Origin: JAXDAY01 sp034679345
GTDB lineage: Bacteria; Eisenbacteria; RBG-16-71-46; CAIMUX01; VGJL01
Length of the DNA: 64,000 nucleotides
NCBI GenBank assembly: GCA_034679345.1
Contig: JAXDAY010000028.1
Location: 186,001-250,000, forward strand
Direction of reading: 5' to 3'
In this document: one piece after another, positions 14,885 to 23,154 of the stretch
Layout of the letters: the number at the start of each line of letters is the position of its first letter
Position numbering within the stretch: position 1 is the stretch's first letter
Position numbers and translations under genes: made by a program
Notes under the pieces: model-generated
Seen by the model: the letters and a program-made list of their open reading frames with translations, nothing else
Told to the model about the DNA's origin: nothing
Databases searched by the model: none

Positions 14885-17516
14885 GCTCGGCGGGGAGCTC
14901 GGCGGCGACCCACGCCTCCCACTGGATCAGCTTCACCTCGTCATACCAGGCATACGATTCGCCCGTCGGTGGCTTGTCCATGTGGAGGCGGACGTTCATG
15001 TACTTCGCCTCCTCAGGCACGGTGAAGTTGCGCGTGTAGTAGGTCCACTCCTGGGTTCCATCGATCGCATCGGTCACCTCGAAGGCGCCAACGGGCGATC
15101 CGCCGCGGGTCGCGAAGAACCGCGCTGCGATTCCCGCGTTCACCGCCGCCTGGGAGCGCACCCATCCGCAGACCGAGAAGTCGTCGCCCTCGAGAATTGG
15201 CGGATATCCTTCGAGATCGGTCGTGATCGATCCCGAGTTGGACGATCGGCGGTGCTGCCGCAGCGAGCGCTCGCCGTCGTAGCGAATCGCCTCGTCGTAG
15301 ACCTCATCGGCATTCTCGAGCCTCCAGAATGTCGCGCCCTCGTCCTCGAATCCGCCGTGCCACAGGATCTCGCGCCCGACGCGCAGCTCGACCGACCCGC
15401 TTCCCTCGACCGCGAGGATCCGGCCGAGCGTCCCGAGGCCCCGTCGCTCGATCGGAGCGGAGACATAGAACCCGTCCTCCTCGCCCACGGCGACTCTTGC
15501 CTCATGGACTTCCGGCGACCAGACGCACTCGGCGGGATCGATGTAGATCGTCCCCTTTGTCTCGGCGGGATCGACCGCGACGATCGTCTGGTTGAGCTCG
15601 CGGGAGTACTCGGCCTGGCGGTCCAGGATCTCGCGTCCGAGCCGGCCGCTCGCGGGCTTCGGGATCATGTTGTCGATGAAGATCGGCCGGCATTCGAACG
15701 TGTTGAACCCGGCCTTGTCGAACTCGGTCGTAAGGAGAATCGAAGGCATCGTCTCGGCGAAGGACTGATCGAAGGCGAAGTTGCCGAGGGAATGGACGAT
15801 CAGGACCCCGTTGTAGACCTCGAATCCCTGCAGAACATGGGGATGGTGGCATATGACGAGATCCGCGCCTGCGTCGACGGCGATGTAGCGGAGCTCCCGA
15901 TCGGTCTCGCTCGGACGGGTCGGGAAGCTGAAGTCGATCATCCCCGGGGTCGGACCCTGGGCGTCGTAGTCGGGCTCGACTTTGGGTTCCAGGCCGCTGC
16001 CGGGTCCGGTCGAGTACTCGATCCCCGCGTGGAGCTGCATGACGACGAAATCGGCGAGAGGGCGGGCGGCCAGGATCGCCGTGCTCATGCGGGGCTCGAT
16101 CAGGTAGGCGAAGCCAGGCTTCGAGGCGGCGGCGTCGAGGAAGGGCTGGTAGTTGTACTCCCGCCCCGTCCGATTGCACATTCCGAGGAAGGCGACCGCG
16201 GTTCCCCGCTCATTCCAGAACGCCGGCTGGAAGGCGATGTATTCGTTATCCCCCGCGCCGGTGTAGCGGATTCGCTCTGCGTCCAGGATCTCCCTCGTCT
16301 CCTCCATCCCGCGCTGGCCGTAGTCGATGATGTGGTTGTTGCCCAGCGAAACGACATCGAATCCAGCGTAGGTGATCCCCGCGATGTTCTCGGGGCGCGC
16401 GCGGAACACGTAGGACTTCGTCGGGTGCTCCTCGCCCTCGTCGGTGAAAGGGCACTCCAGGTTGCATAGGGTCACATCGGCCGAGCCGCTGAGCATCTCC
16501 CGGGTCGCCTCGAAGACATACTCCGGGCCATACTGGTCGATGATCCCGCCCGGTTGGTCGTAACCGCGGGCGAGCATCACATCCCCCACGAAGTTCATCC
16601 GGATGCGCGGCTCTCCCACGCCGGGATCGACCCGCACCTGGGCGCTGTCGCGTCCCCACATCCCGTCCATGTCCTGGACGGCGAGCGTCACCGTGTAAGT
16701 GTGATCCGATGTCACGAGGAACTCGTGAAACGGATCGGCGAGGTCGCTGAACGAGGAATCGCCGAAATCCCAGTGATAGAGCCACGAATCGCTGTCCGGG
16801 TCCTCGACCTGGGCGTGGAACTGGACGCCCACGCGGTAGAGATCAGAGGCGAGTCTCTGCACCGCCTGCCTGCCGGTCACGATCTCGACGTCCGGGGGCA
16901 CGGGCAGATCCTCGGTGGCATCGAGGATCAGATCGAAGATCGTCACGCCGCTGGAGGTCGCGTCGTGATCGTTGATATAGACGAGCTTCGTGATTTCGGG
17001 GTAGTCGCCGTACCGGGCGTGCCAGTCGCGTCCGACCGGCAGGTCGTAGACGATCCACTCGTCGGTCGGGTAAGCGCCCTGGTACGCGACATCCCAGTTC
17101 TCCCCCTCCGGTAGCTGAGCGCCCGCGACGGTGTAGAGCAGATCTGACGCGCCATCGGAGATCCCGAAGGCCTGCATTTCGCCGAGCTCCTCGACGTAGA
17201 GCGCGACGCGCAGCACCGTCCCGCCGGTGATCGGGTAGGGCGCGATCGGCTGGGCCTTCCAGGAGTTGCCCGAGATGCGAAGCGCATAGCTTGAGCCGCC
17301 GTAGGTGTTCTGGCTGGTCAGGGACCAGCCGTTCGGGTCGAGATCCTGCCCCTGCCCGTAGGATTCGAGCTCGACCTGCCCGGATTCGAAGTCGGAGAGG
17401 ACCACTCCCCGCATCCTGCCATCGATCGGGAGAAAAGCTCCGGCCGAGATGGACGCAGCCGAGAGCGTCAGGCCAAGGGCCAGAAGCAGTTGGGGAATCA
17501 GGGCGCTCTGCCGCAT
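14487..17516 (-). CDS. CapA/PgsA-family poly-gamma-glutamate protein with PKD-like domain and C-terminal tag
   Basis: A 1009-residue protein from the ATG at 17514-17516, preceded by GAGGAGGAGACACC. A signal peptide covers residues 1-27. Residues 35-205 form a carbohydrate-binding-like beta domain (SDFESGQVELESYG onward). Residues 230-300 look like a PKD or Ig module (YHWDFGDSSFSD). Residues 305-650 are a CapA-type metallophosphatase-like domain: MNFVGDVMLARGYD, CNLECPFTDEGE, VSLGNNHIIDYG, and later VICHHPHVLQGFEVYNG and HSLGNFAFDQ. A second beta domain follows, then an FlgD-Ig-like tag (PSPFRDRTAIEYSL to SGLYLCRIESA). CapA/PgsA is needed for PGA synthesis or export in Bacillus, where it is about 400 residues and membrane-anchored. 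This one is over twice as long and carries a sorting-type tag. pgsB, pgsC and pgsW lie 2-5 kb away on the other strand. Confidence 0.85.
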   Translation of the reverse strand: MRQSALIPQLLLALGLTLSAASISAGAFLPIDGRMRGVVLSDFESGQVELESYGQGQDLDPNGWSLTSQNTYGGSSYALRISGNSWKAQPIAPYPITGGTVLRVALYVEELGEMQAFGISDGASDLLYTVAGAQLPEGENWDVAYQGAYPTDEWIVYDLPVGRDWHARYGDYPEITKLVYINDHDATSSGVTIFDLILDATEDLPVPPDVEIVTGRQAVQRLASDLYRVGVQFHAQVEDPDSDSWLYHWDFGDSSFSDLADPFHEFLVTSDHTYTVTLAVQDMDGMWGRDSAQVRVDPGVGEPRIRMNFVGDVMLARGYDQPGGIIDQYGPEYVFEATREMLSGSADVTLCNLECPFTDEGEEHPTKSYVFRARPENIAGITYAGFDVVSLGNNHIIDYGQRGMEETREILDAERIRYTGAGDNEYIAFQPAFWNERGTAVAFLGMCNRTGREYNYQPFLDAAASKPGFAYLIEPRMSTAILAARPLADFVVMQLHAGIEYSTGPGSGLEPKVEPDYDAQGPTPGMIDFSFPTRPSETDRELRYIAVDAGADLVICHHPHVLQGFEVYNGVLIVHSLGNFAFDQSFAETMPSILLTTEFDKAGFNTFECRPIFIDNMIPKPASGRLGREILDRQAEYSRELNQTIVAVDPAETKGTIYIDPAECVWSPEVHEARVAVGEEDGFYVSAPIERRGLGTLGRILAVEGSGSVELRVGREILWHGGFEDEGATFWRLENADEVYDEAIRYDGERSLRQHRRSSNSGSITTDLEGYPPILEGDDFSVCGWVRSQAAVNAGIAARFFATRGGSPVGAFEVTDAIDGTQEWTYYTRNFTVPEEAKYMNVRLHMDKPPTGESYAWYDEVKLIQWEAWVAAELPAELPSPSNLRFIQIRQSSPGDSARVVWEDLLPSPAPSSVADGAPSGSPAILAARILPSPFRDRTAIEYSLPRAGRVRVEIYDISGRRVSLLEDATRSAGRHRIDWEAADLPSGLYLCRIESAASVQVTKIVRLR

Positions 17517-17584
17517 GGTGTCTCCTCCTCGGCGGTCGGCTTCGAAAGCGGTCGCCATTGATGATACCACGGCACCCCGCCCGC

Positions 17585-17613
17585 TTGCCCGATCGAGCGC
17601 AGGAGCATAGACT
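17585..17613 (+). promoter_or_regulatory. Promoter of the Ntn-hydrolase gene
   Basis: -35 TTGCCC (17585-17590), a 17-bp spacer, and -10 TAGACT (17608-17613). It lies about 40 bases before the TTG start at 17654 in the divergent region shared with the CapA gene. The -10 is identical to that of the exopolysaccharide operon at 52033. Confidence 0.45.
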
Positions 17614-17653
17614 TGTCGCTGACGAAACGAGGCGATCACCCTCGGAGGTGCCC

Positions 17654-19207
17654 TTGTCGATCTCCGCCTCGCGCGCCGGCCGGAACCGGCGCAGGACCGC
17701 ATGGATCGGGTCCGCGGCGCTCCTGCTTGCCCTCGCCGCGGCCGCGCCCGGTCTCGCCGAGCCCCCCGATCCCGGCGAGGAATGCACGATCGCCCTGATC
17801 GGAGGAGCGGCCACGGCGGATGGGCGTCCCATCCTCTGGAAGAACCGCGACGCCGGCTTCCTCGACAATGAGATCGCCTACTTCGATGACGGTCCCTATA
17901 GCTACGTGACGCTCATCAATGCGGGAGACGCGGTGAACGCCTGGGTCGGCGTGAACGAGACGGGATTCGCCATCCTGAACGCTCTCTCCTACAACCTTCC
18001 GGACACCCTCTGGGGAGGAATCACGAACGGCAGGCTCATGAAGCTCGCCCTTCAGACCTGCGCCACGGTCTCCAACTTCCAGCAGCTCCTCGTCGAGACC
18101 AACAAGAGCGGCCGGGAGAACCCGGCGAACCTCGCCGTGATGGACGCCGCGGGGAGCGGCGCGGTCTTCGAGGTCGGAAACCGCGCCTTCGTGCGATTCG
18201 ATGTCGGCGACGCTTCCGCCGCCCCTTCGGGATACCTCGTGCGGACGAACTTCTCGCTCTCCGGAGACACCTCCGGAGTCGGCACGGCGCGGTACCATCG
18301 CTGCCGGCGCCTCGTCGACGCGGGAGTCCGTGGGGGAGAGGCGAGCGTCGCCTGGATCCTGAGCCGCGTGGCCCGCGATCTCTGGAGCCCGTGGGCCGAG
18401 CCCTACCCGCTTCCATTCGAGGGCGCTCCCCCGGGCTACCCCAAGGCGCTCGGATACGTCGAGACCTCCGACACGATCAATCGAAGGAGCACGGTCGCCG
18501 CGGCCGCGATCCTGGGAGTGCTCCCGGGAGAGGACCCGATCCTGAGCACGTTCTATGGGATGTTCGGCCAACCGGTCGTGGCGATCCCCGTGCCTGTCTG
18601 GGTCGCCGCGGGAACGACGCCGCCGCAGCTCGATGGAGAGACCACGGCGCCGCTCTGCGACCTCGCGCGCCAGCGGGGAAGCGAGATCTACGATTACGCG
18701 TACAACGCCTCTCTCCTCAACACCTTCAAGATCGTCAACAACTCGCGCCTCGGCTACTTGACCCAGGCCGAACGGATCCAGCGCTGGGTCATGTCCGAGA
18801 CGGACCGGGCTCTGGCTCATTGGCGCGAGGTCGGCGCCGGTGCGGAGGAGATGGCATCGGTCGAGGGACGGATCGCCGAGGCGGCGACGGGCGCGTACCA
18901 GGACGGGCGCCTGACCCGCGCGCCTTCCGTGGTCCATCTGACGACCACGCCGAATCCCACACGCGCGGGCGCCACGATCTCGGTGGCTTTTCTCCAACCT
19001 CCCCCACCGGCCTGGTCGATCGACATCTTCGACATCCGGGGGCGCCGGATCCGCCGGATCGAGCCCGACGGTTGGGGCAGCCGGAAAGAGGGTCTGCTGC
19101 CGTGGGACGGGCTCGACGGGACCGGGCGCCCCGTGGCGTCGGGAACCTACTTCTACCGGCCCAGTTGGCCGACCGCTTCCGGTGGCACGATCACTGTCCT
19201 GCGCTGA
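17654..19207 (+). CDS. Secreted Ntn-hydrolase (C45/AAT-like) with C-terminal tag
   Basis: The start is a TTG at 17654, 5 bases after GGAGG, giving 517 residues. A signal peptide (TAWIGSAALLLALAAAAPGLA) ends near residue 35. Cys44 begins CTIALIGGAATADGRPILWK followed by NRD. This is the pattern of cysteine Ntn-hydrolases related to acyl-CoA:6-aminopenicillanate acyltransferase and choloylglycine hydrolase, in which an N-terminal Cys is exposed by processing and Arg/Asp residues follow. WVGVNETGFAILNA and NLAVMDAAGSGAVFEV are further family-like strands. The last 85 residues are an FlgD-Ig-like tag (TPNPTRAGATISV, DIRGRRIRRI, SGTYFYRP). It lies between capA and pgsB. Ntn-hydrolases cut amide bonds, and CapD, the PGA-anchoring transpeptidase, is also an Ntn-hydrolase of a different family. 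A role in trimming or releasing PGA is therefore a reasonable inference, unproven. Confidence 0.75.
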   Translation: MSISASRAGRNRRRTAWIGSAALLLALAAAAPGLAEPPDPGEECTIALIGGAATADGRPILWKNRDAGFLDNEIAYFDDGPYSYVTLINAGDAVNAWVGVNETGFAILNALSYNLPDTLWGGITNGRLMKLALQTCATVSNFQQLLVETNKSGRENPANLAVMDAAGSGAVFEVGNRAFVRFDVGDASAAPSGYLVRTNFSLSGDTSGVGTARYHRCRRLVDAGVRGGEASVAWILSRVARDLWSPWAEPYPLPFEGAPPGYPKALGYVETSDTINRRSTVAAAAILGVLPGEDPILSTFYGMFGQPVVAIPVPVWVAAGTTPPQLDGETTAPLCDLARQRGSEIYDYAYNASLLNTFKIVNNSRLGYLTQAERIQRWVMSETDRALAHWREVGAGAEEMASVEGRIAEAATGAYQDGRLTRAPSVVHLTTTPNPTRAGATISVAFLQPPPPAWSIDIFDIRGRRIRRIEPDGWGSRKEGLLPWDGLDGTGRPVASGTYFYRPSWPTASGGTITVLR

Positions 19208-19266
19208 GTCACCCCATTCCTCCCGGCTTGACCTCCGCGTTCCGAAGGACGCGCCGGAGCGGAACT

Positions 19267-19295
19267 TTGCGCCCTGGTGGATTCCGCGCTAGTAT
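19267..19295 (+). promoter_or_regulatory. Possible promoter of the pgsB-C-W operon
   Basis: -35 TTGCGC (19267-19272), a 17-bp spacer, and -10 TAGTAT (19290-19295), inside the 230-base gap before pgsB. The -35 is weak, but the AT-rich TAGTATTAATT stands out from its surroundings. Confidence 0.35.
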
Positions 19296-19437
19296 TAATT
19301 GGGTAGTTCTTGGCGTCCGGCGGGTGGAAGGGCCTTCGGGCGACGGGATCCGGACGTCGCGGTGGTGGCCGAATTCGGTCCGCTCGATCCGGCCGCGGTC
19401 GGATCGCCCGGGCACTGGCCTTTCCCGGGGGGGCTAT

Positions 19438-20610
19438 TTGGGGGTTCTCGCATTCCTCTTGTTCCTCGTCCTCGTGATCTGGGGACGGGAGGCCTGGATC
19501 CATCGCCGGGCCTTGCGGGAGATCCCCATCCGCATCCATGTCAACGGCAGCCGGGGCAAGTCCTCCGTGACACGGCTGATCGCCGCCGCTCTTCGCGAGG
19601 GCGGCATCCGCACCGCCGCCAAGACGACCGGGTCGAAGGCGCGTTTCATCCATATCGACGGCCGCGAGGAGCCGGTGATCCGACTCTCGACGCCGAACAT
19701 CTGCGAACAGATCGGCATCCTGGAGCGAGCGCGGCGCGAGGGCGCGAAGGCGATCGTCATGGAGTGCATGGCGGTCCGCCCCGATCTGCAGAAGGTCTGC
19801 GAAGATCAAATCATGCGCTCCACGGTCGGCGTGATCACGAACATCCGGCCCGACCACCTCGACGTCATGGGTCCCACCGTCGATGATGTCGCCGTCGCCT
19901 TGTCCTCGACCATTCCGCGACGGGCCCACGCGATCCTGGGCGATGACCGTTACGAGACGAAGTTCCGCGAGACAGCCGCGCTTCGCGGCTCCTCGCTGGC
20001 GATCGCGCGACCCACGGACGTCCCGGCGGGAGGCATGAACGGATTCGCCTACCTGGAGCACGAGGAGAACGTGGCGACCGCCCTGCAGGTGACACGACTT
20101 CTGGAGGTTCCGGACGACGTCGCCCTCCGGGGAATGTACAAATCGACGCCCGACATCGGAGCCTGCACTTTCTGGCGGATCCCCCATCGTGGATGCGACA
20201 TCGAGTTCGTCAACATCTTCGCGGCGAACGATCTCGAATCGACCCTCTCGATCTGGGATCGCCTCGGGTTCAGCGCCGATAGCGGGACGCCGACCGTGGC
20301 GCTCATCAATCTACGCGGCGACCGCGTCGACCGCTCCCTGCAGTACGCGGAGGCGGTGGAATCGGCGCTTCGAGCCGACTTCTACATCCTGGTTGGGGGA
20401 GTGCCCGGCACCGTGCAGCGCCGTTTCGAGCGGCAGGTCCCGCGCCAGAAGCTGCGTATCGTAGGACATGCCCAACCGGCCACGATCTTCGATTCGATCG
20501 TCGAGCTCTGCCCTGGCCCTCGGACGCGGGTGGGGGGTATCGGAAACATCGGCGGGATCGGCCACGAGATCCTGAAGTTCGCCACACAGGGAGGGGGTGG
20601 GGGTTGCTGA
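19438..20610 (+). CDS. pgsB: PgsB, poly-gamma-glutamate synthase ATP-dependent ligase subunit
   Basis: PgsB/CapB is the Mur-ligase-like amide ligase that adds glutamate to PGA using ATP, acting at the inner membrane with PgsC. The start is a TTG at 19438 behind a G-rich Shine-Dalgarno. It gives 390 residues, close to the 393 of Bacillus PgsB, and places the N-terminal membrane segment (LAFLLFLVLVIWG) first. The P-loop is HVNGSRGKSSVTR (residues 34-46). Further family motifs are KTTGSKAR, IVMECMAVRPD, NIRPDHLDVMGPT, FVNIFAANDLEST and LINLRGDRVDRS. The longer open frame upstream reads through unrelated DNA and is not coding. The stop overlaps the pgsC start by 7 bases. Confidence 0.92.
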   Translation: MGVLAFLLFLVLVIWGREAWIHRRALREIPIRIHVNGSRGKSSVTRLIAAALREGGIRTAAKTTGSKARFIHIDGREEPVIRLSTPNICEQIGILERARREGAKAIVMECMAVRPDLQKVCEDQIMRSTVGVITNIRPDHLDVMGPTVDDVAVALSSTIPRRAHAILGDDRYETKFRETAALRGSSLAIARPTDVPAGGMNGFAYLEHEENVATALQVTRLLEVPDDVALRGMYKSTPDIGACTFWRIPHRGCDIEFVNIFAANDLESTLSIWDRLGFSADSGTPTVALINLRGDRVDRSLQYAEAVESALRADFYILVGGVPGTVQRRFERQVPRQKLRIVGHAQPATIFDSIVELCPGPRTRVGGIGNIGGIGHEILKFATQGGGGGC

Positions 20611-21068
20611 TTGCGGAGGCGATCGGCCTCGGGTTGGTCGTGAGTCTGCTGTTCACGGAAGCGGTCGGGTTCGCGGCCGGGGGCTTCGTCGTCCCGGGGT
20701 ATATCGCTCTTTACCTCGATCGTCCGCTCCAGGTCCTGGGCACGGTGCTGGCGGCTCTCGTCACCTATGCCTGCCTTCGCTTCGCGGCGCGGCATCTGCT
20801 GATCTACGGGCGCAGGACCCTGGTGCTCGCCGTGCTGCTCGGGTTCATCTTTGGCGCAATGACAGCCAGGATTCCGAGTTTTGGCGGTTCCGACTTCGCC
20901 GGGGCGCTCTCGGCGATCGGCTTCATCATCCCGGGACTTCTCGCTTACTGGATGACGCGGCAGGGAGTCTTTCAGACTCTGGCGGCGATGACGGTCGCCT
21001 CGGTGCTCGTCCGCCTCGCCTTGATCGTGCTGCATGGAGGAGCGCTGCTTGAAACCGGCCTCCTCTAA
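20604..21068 (+). CDS. pgsC: PgsC, poly-gamma-glutamate biosynthesis membrane subunit
   Basis: A 154-residue, highly hydrophobic protein with about five membrane segments, the same size as Bacillus PgsC/CapC (149). It contains the family-like stretches GFAAGGFVVPGYIAL near the N-terminus and GFIIPGLLAYWMTRQG. It forms the synthase complex with PgsB. It starts with TTG at 20604, after GGGAGGGGG, inside the end of pgsB, so the two are translationally coupled. The start of pgsW lies inside its 3' end. Confidence 0.92.
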   Translation: MLIAEAIGLGLVVSLLFTEAVGFAAGGFVVPGYIALYLDRPLQVLGTVLAALVTYACLRFAARHLLIYGRRTLVLAVLLGFIFGAMTARIPSFGGSDFAGALSAIGFIIPGLLAYWMTRQGVFQTLAAMTVASVLVRLALIVLHGGALLETGLL

Positions 21069-22239
21069 CAGCAATCCGCGCGCCGCCTGGATGCGGCGAA
21101 CCGATCTGTTGCTCATCGCCCTGGCGCTGCTCGGGATCGGATTCCACGCCTTGAGCGAGGCGACCCGCCAGCTGCAGCCGCAGCCTCACATCGACGACAA
21201 GATGGCCGCGGCGTCGCGCGCGCAGCGCTGTTTCGACGCGATCCGCGAGGCGCGCGTCGGAGCTCCGAGCACGCTCGATGCCGAAAACGATCCCGAGGCG
21301 AGCGGGCTCATCGGACAGGAGTTCACGCTCATCACGACCGACCGGGGCGTGCTGGAATCGAAGCTCACTTCAGTCAACCCGAACTTCGCGGCGGTCTTCG
21401 TCCGCTACTTTCACGACCTCCAGCTGAAGCCCGGCGACGCGGTGGGCGTCGGGATGACCGGCTCATTCCCGGCGTTGAACGTCTGCCTGATCGCGGCCGC
21501 CGATCAGATGAAGCTGCACCCGGTCGTGATCACATCGATCGGAGCGAGCATGTGGGGCGCCAACGACCCCACCTTCACATGGCTCGACATGGAGAAGCTC
21601 CTCTACGACCGGGGACTCATCTCGGTCCGCAGCGCGGCGGCGAGTCTCGGAGGGAGCAACGATCGGGGCCGCGGCCTCTCGCCAAAGGGCCGCGCCTTGT
21701 TGCGGGAGGCGATCTCTCGAAACGGCATGCCTGCGATCGTCCTTCCGACTCTCGAGCAGTCGGTGCAAACGCGCATCGCGATCTTCGACTCGCTCGCCGC
21801 CCCATTCGGGGGGCTAAAAGCCTACGTGAACATCGGCGGTAGCTCGGCAAGCATCGGGTCCACGCAGAGCGCGAATCTCATCCCCCCGGGGGTGAATCGC
21901 AGACTCAAGCCGTACAACTGGGCGCAGCGCGGCGTGCTTCATCACTACGCGAAGAACCGGGTGCCGGTCGTCCATGTCCTGAACATCGAGTCGATCGCCG
22001 GGGTCTACGGCCTGCCATTGGCGCCCGAGACGGTCCCTCCGGTGGGCGACGGGGAGATCTTCCATCGCGAAGCCTATGACTTGCGGGTGACCATCCCAAT
22101 ACTCGCGGTCTATCTGGTACTCTGTTTCGGTGTCCTGCGAGCGCGCAACCGCGCGGCCAAGGCCGCGCGCGAGGTGGCGGCACCGCTGCCGGTTCCCGGG
22201 ATGGGCGGCGAGCCGGTGGGCGAAAGGAGTGGGGGATGA
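21049..22239 (+). CDS. pgsW: PgsW, poly-gamma-glutamate system protein
   Basis: A 396-residue protein. The TTG at 21049 is preferred because GGAGGA lies 7 bases upstream; an in-frame ATG at 21034 would add 5 residues. One membrane segment (LLLIALALLGIGFHAL) near the N-terminus and one at the C-terminus (VTIPILAVYLVLCFGVL) bracket an alpha/beta domain with PGDAVGVGMTGSFPALNVC, VITSIGASMWGAND and VNIGGSSASIGS. This matches the family that accompanies PgsB and PgsC in many Gram-negative PGA loci (called PgsW); its biochemical role is not known. It overlaps pgsC by 20 bases, and its stop overlaps the next ATG (ATGA). Confidence 0.85.
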   Translation: MKPASSNSNPRAAWMRRTDLLLIALALLGIGFHALSEATRQLQPQPHIDDKMAAASRAQRCFDAIREARVGAPSTLDAENDPEASGLIGQEFTLITTDRGVLESKLTSVNPNFAAVFVRYFHDLQLKPGDAVGVGMTGSFPALNVCLIAAADQMKLHPVVITSIGASMWGANDPTFTWLDMEKLLYDRGLISVRSAAASLGGSNDRGRGLSPKGRALLREAISRNGMPAIVLPTLEQSVQTRIAIFDSLAAPFGGLKAYVNIGGSSASIGSTQSANLIPPGVNRRLKPYNWAQRGVLHHYAKNRVPVVHVLNIESIAGVYGLPLAPETVPPVGDGEIFHREAYDLRVTIPILAVYLVLCFGVLRARNRAAKAAREVAAPLPVPGMGGEPVGERSGG

Positions 22240-23141
22240 ACGGGCGTGGCTTGATCCTCGCGGCGGGGATCATCGCGATGGCCGCCGCACCGGCGGTCGA
22301 GGCGAAGACGACGACGAAGAGAATCCAGGCGACGGCATCTGCCGGGCCGATGAAGGTGCGCGTCGGCGCGAAGCTCAGCAACTATGATCTCGCATCGCGC
22401 CAGCATCCGGTCGAGATCCGTGTCAAAGGTCCCAGCTCCCTGCGGGTGCTCAGCCGCTACGTGTTCCCGGGCGCTTCCACTCCCGCCGCGACCAGCTACC
22501 GCATCCGCGCGGAGATCGACGGCGTCGAGCTGCGGACGAGCGTGGAGAGCTTCGGCATCAGCAAGAGCGCGGCGACCGAGGCGGGCGGACGGATCGGGAC
22601 ACTCGAGACGACGACAATCCGCGTGCCGACCGGCGACCATCGCGTGCACATCTTTCCCATCGAGGACGGCGCCACCGTTGCGCTGCGAATCTTCCGCGGA
22701 ACGCCTGCGAGCTCCAAGATCACCTGGGTCTCGTTCCAGCCCGAGGGATACGCGGAGGCGGCGCGGTTGCAGGAGAAGGAGACCGAGTCGACCGTCTACC
22801 GCATGACGCAGACTCAGCCCGTGACCGTCACCCTCCGGGGACCGCTGCGTCTGCGGGTGAGCACGCGGCTCGACTTCGACCACACCAACGGAGTCACGCA
22901 GAGCTACGTCGTTCCGATCCTCCTGGATGGAAAGCCCTGGAAGAGCTTCCCCCTGAAGTCGCGCTCGAGCCATACGGCGGTCTACCCGGACTTCCCCGAG
23001 ATCGTCCCGGGACAGGGGAAGATGATCGAGCTCGCCGTCCCCTCGGGGACTCACACGATCTCGATCGGGCTCGAGGCCACCACGGCCCGGGGCGCCGCGG
23101 TGAAGCTGCGCGTCCCCCAGCGGAAGATCACGGTCCAGTAG
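22236..23141 (+). CDS. Secreted protein of unknown function at the end of the pgs operon
   Basis: A 301-residue protein. The ATG follows AAAGGAG and overlaps the pgsW stop by 4 bases, so it is the last gene of the pgsBCW transcript. A signal peptide (LILAAGIIAMAAAPAVEA) is followed by about 275 residues of predicted beta structure. Two halves look alike: residues 45-130 with PVEIRVKGPSSLRVLSRYVF, and residues 190-290 with PVTVTLRGPLRLRVSTRLDF. Each half is followed by an RIRAEIDG or VPILLDG strand and a GDHRVHIFP or GTHTISIGL strand. This suggests an internal duplication of a beta-sandwich. There is no C-terminal tag and no recognised family. Periplasmic handling of PGA is an inference from the operon alone. 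Confidence 0.8.
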   Translation: MNGRGLILAAGIIAMAAAPAVEAKTTTKRIQATASAGPMKVRVGAKLSNYDLASRQHPVEIRVKGPSSLRVLSRYVFPGASTPAATSYRIRAEIDGVELRTSVESFGISKSAATEAGGRIGTLETTTIRVPTGDHRVHIFPIEDGATVALRIFRGTPASSKITWVSFQPEGYAEAARLQEKETESTVYRMTQTQPVTVTLRGPLRLRVSTRLDFDHTNGVTQSYVVPILLDGKPWKSFPLKSRSSHTAVYPDFPEIVPGQGKMIELAVPSGTHTISIGLEATTARGAAVKLRVPQRKITVQ

Positions 23142-23154
23142 AGGGCGGGGGAGG

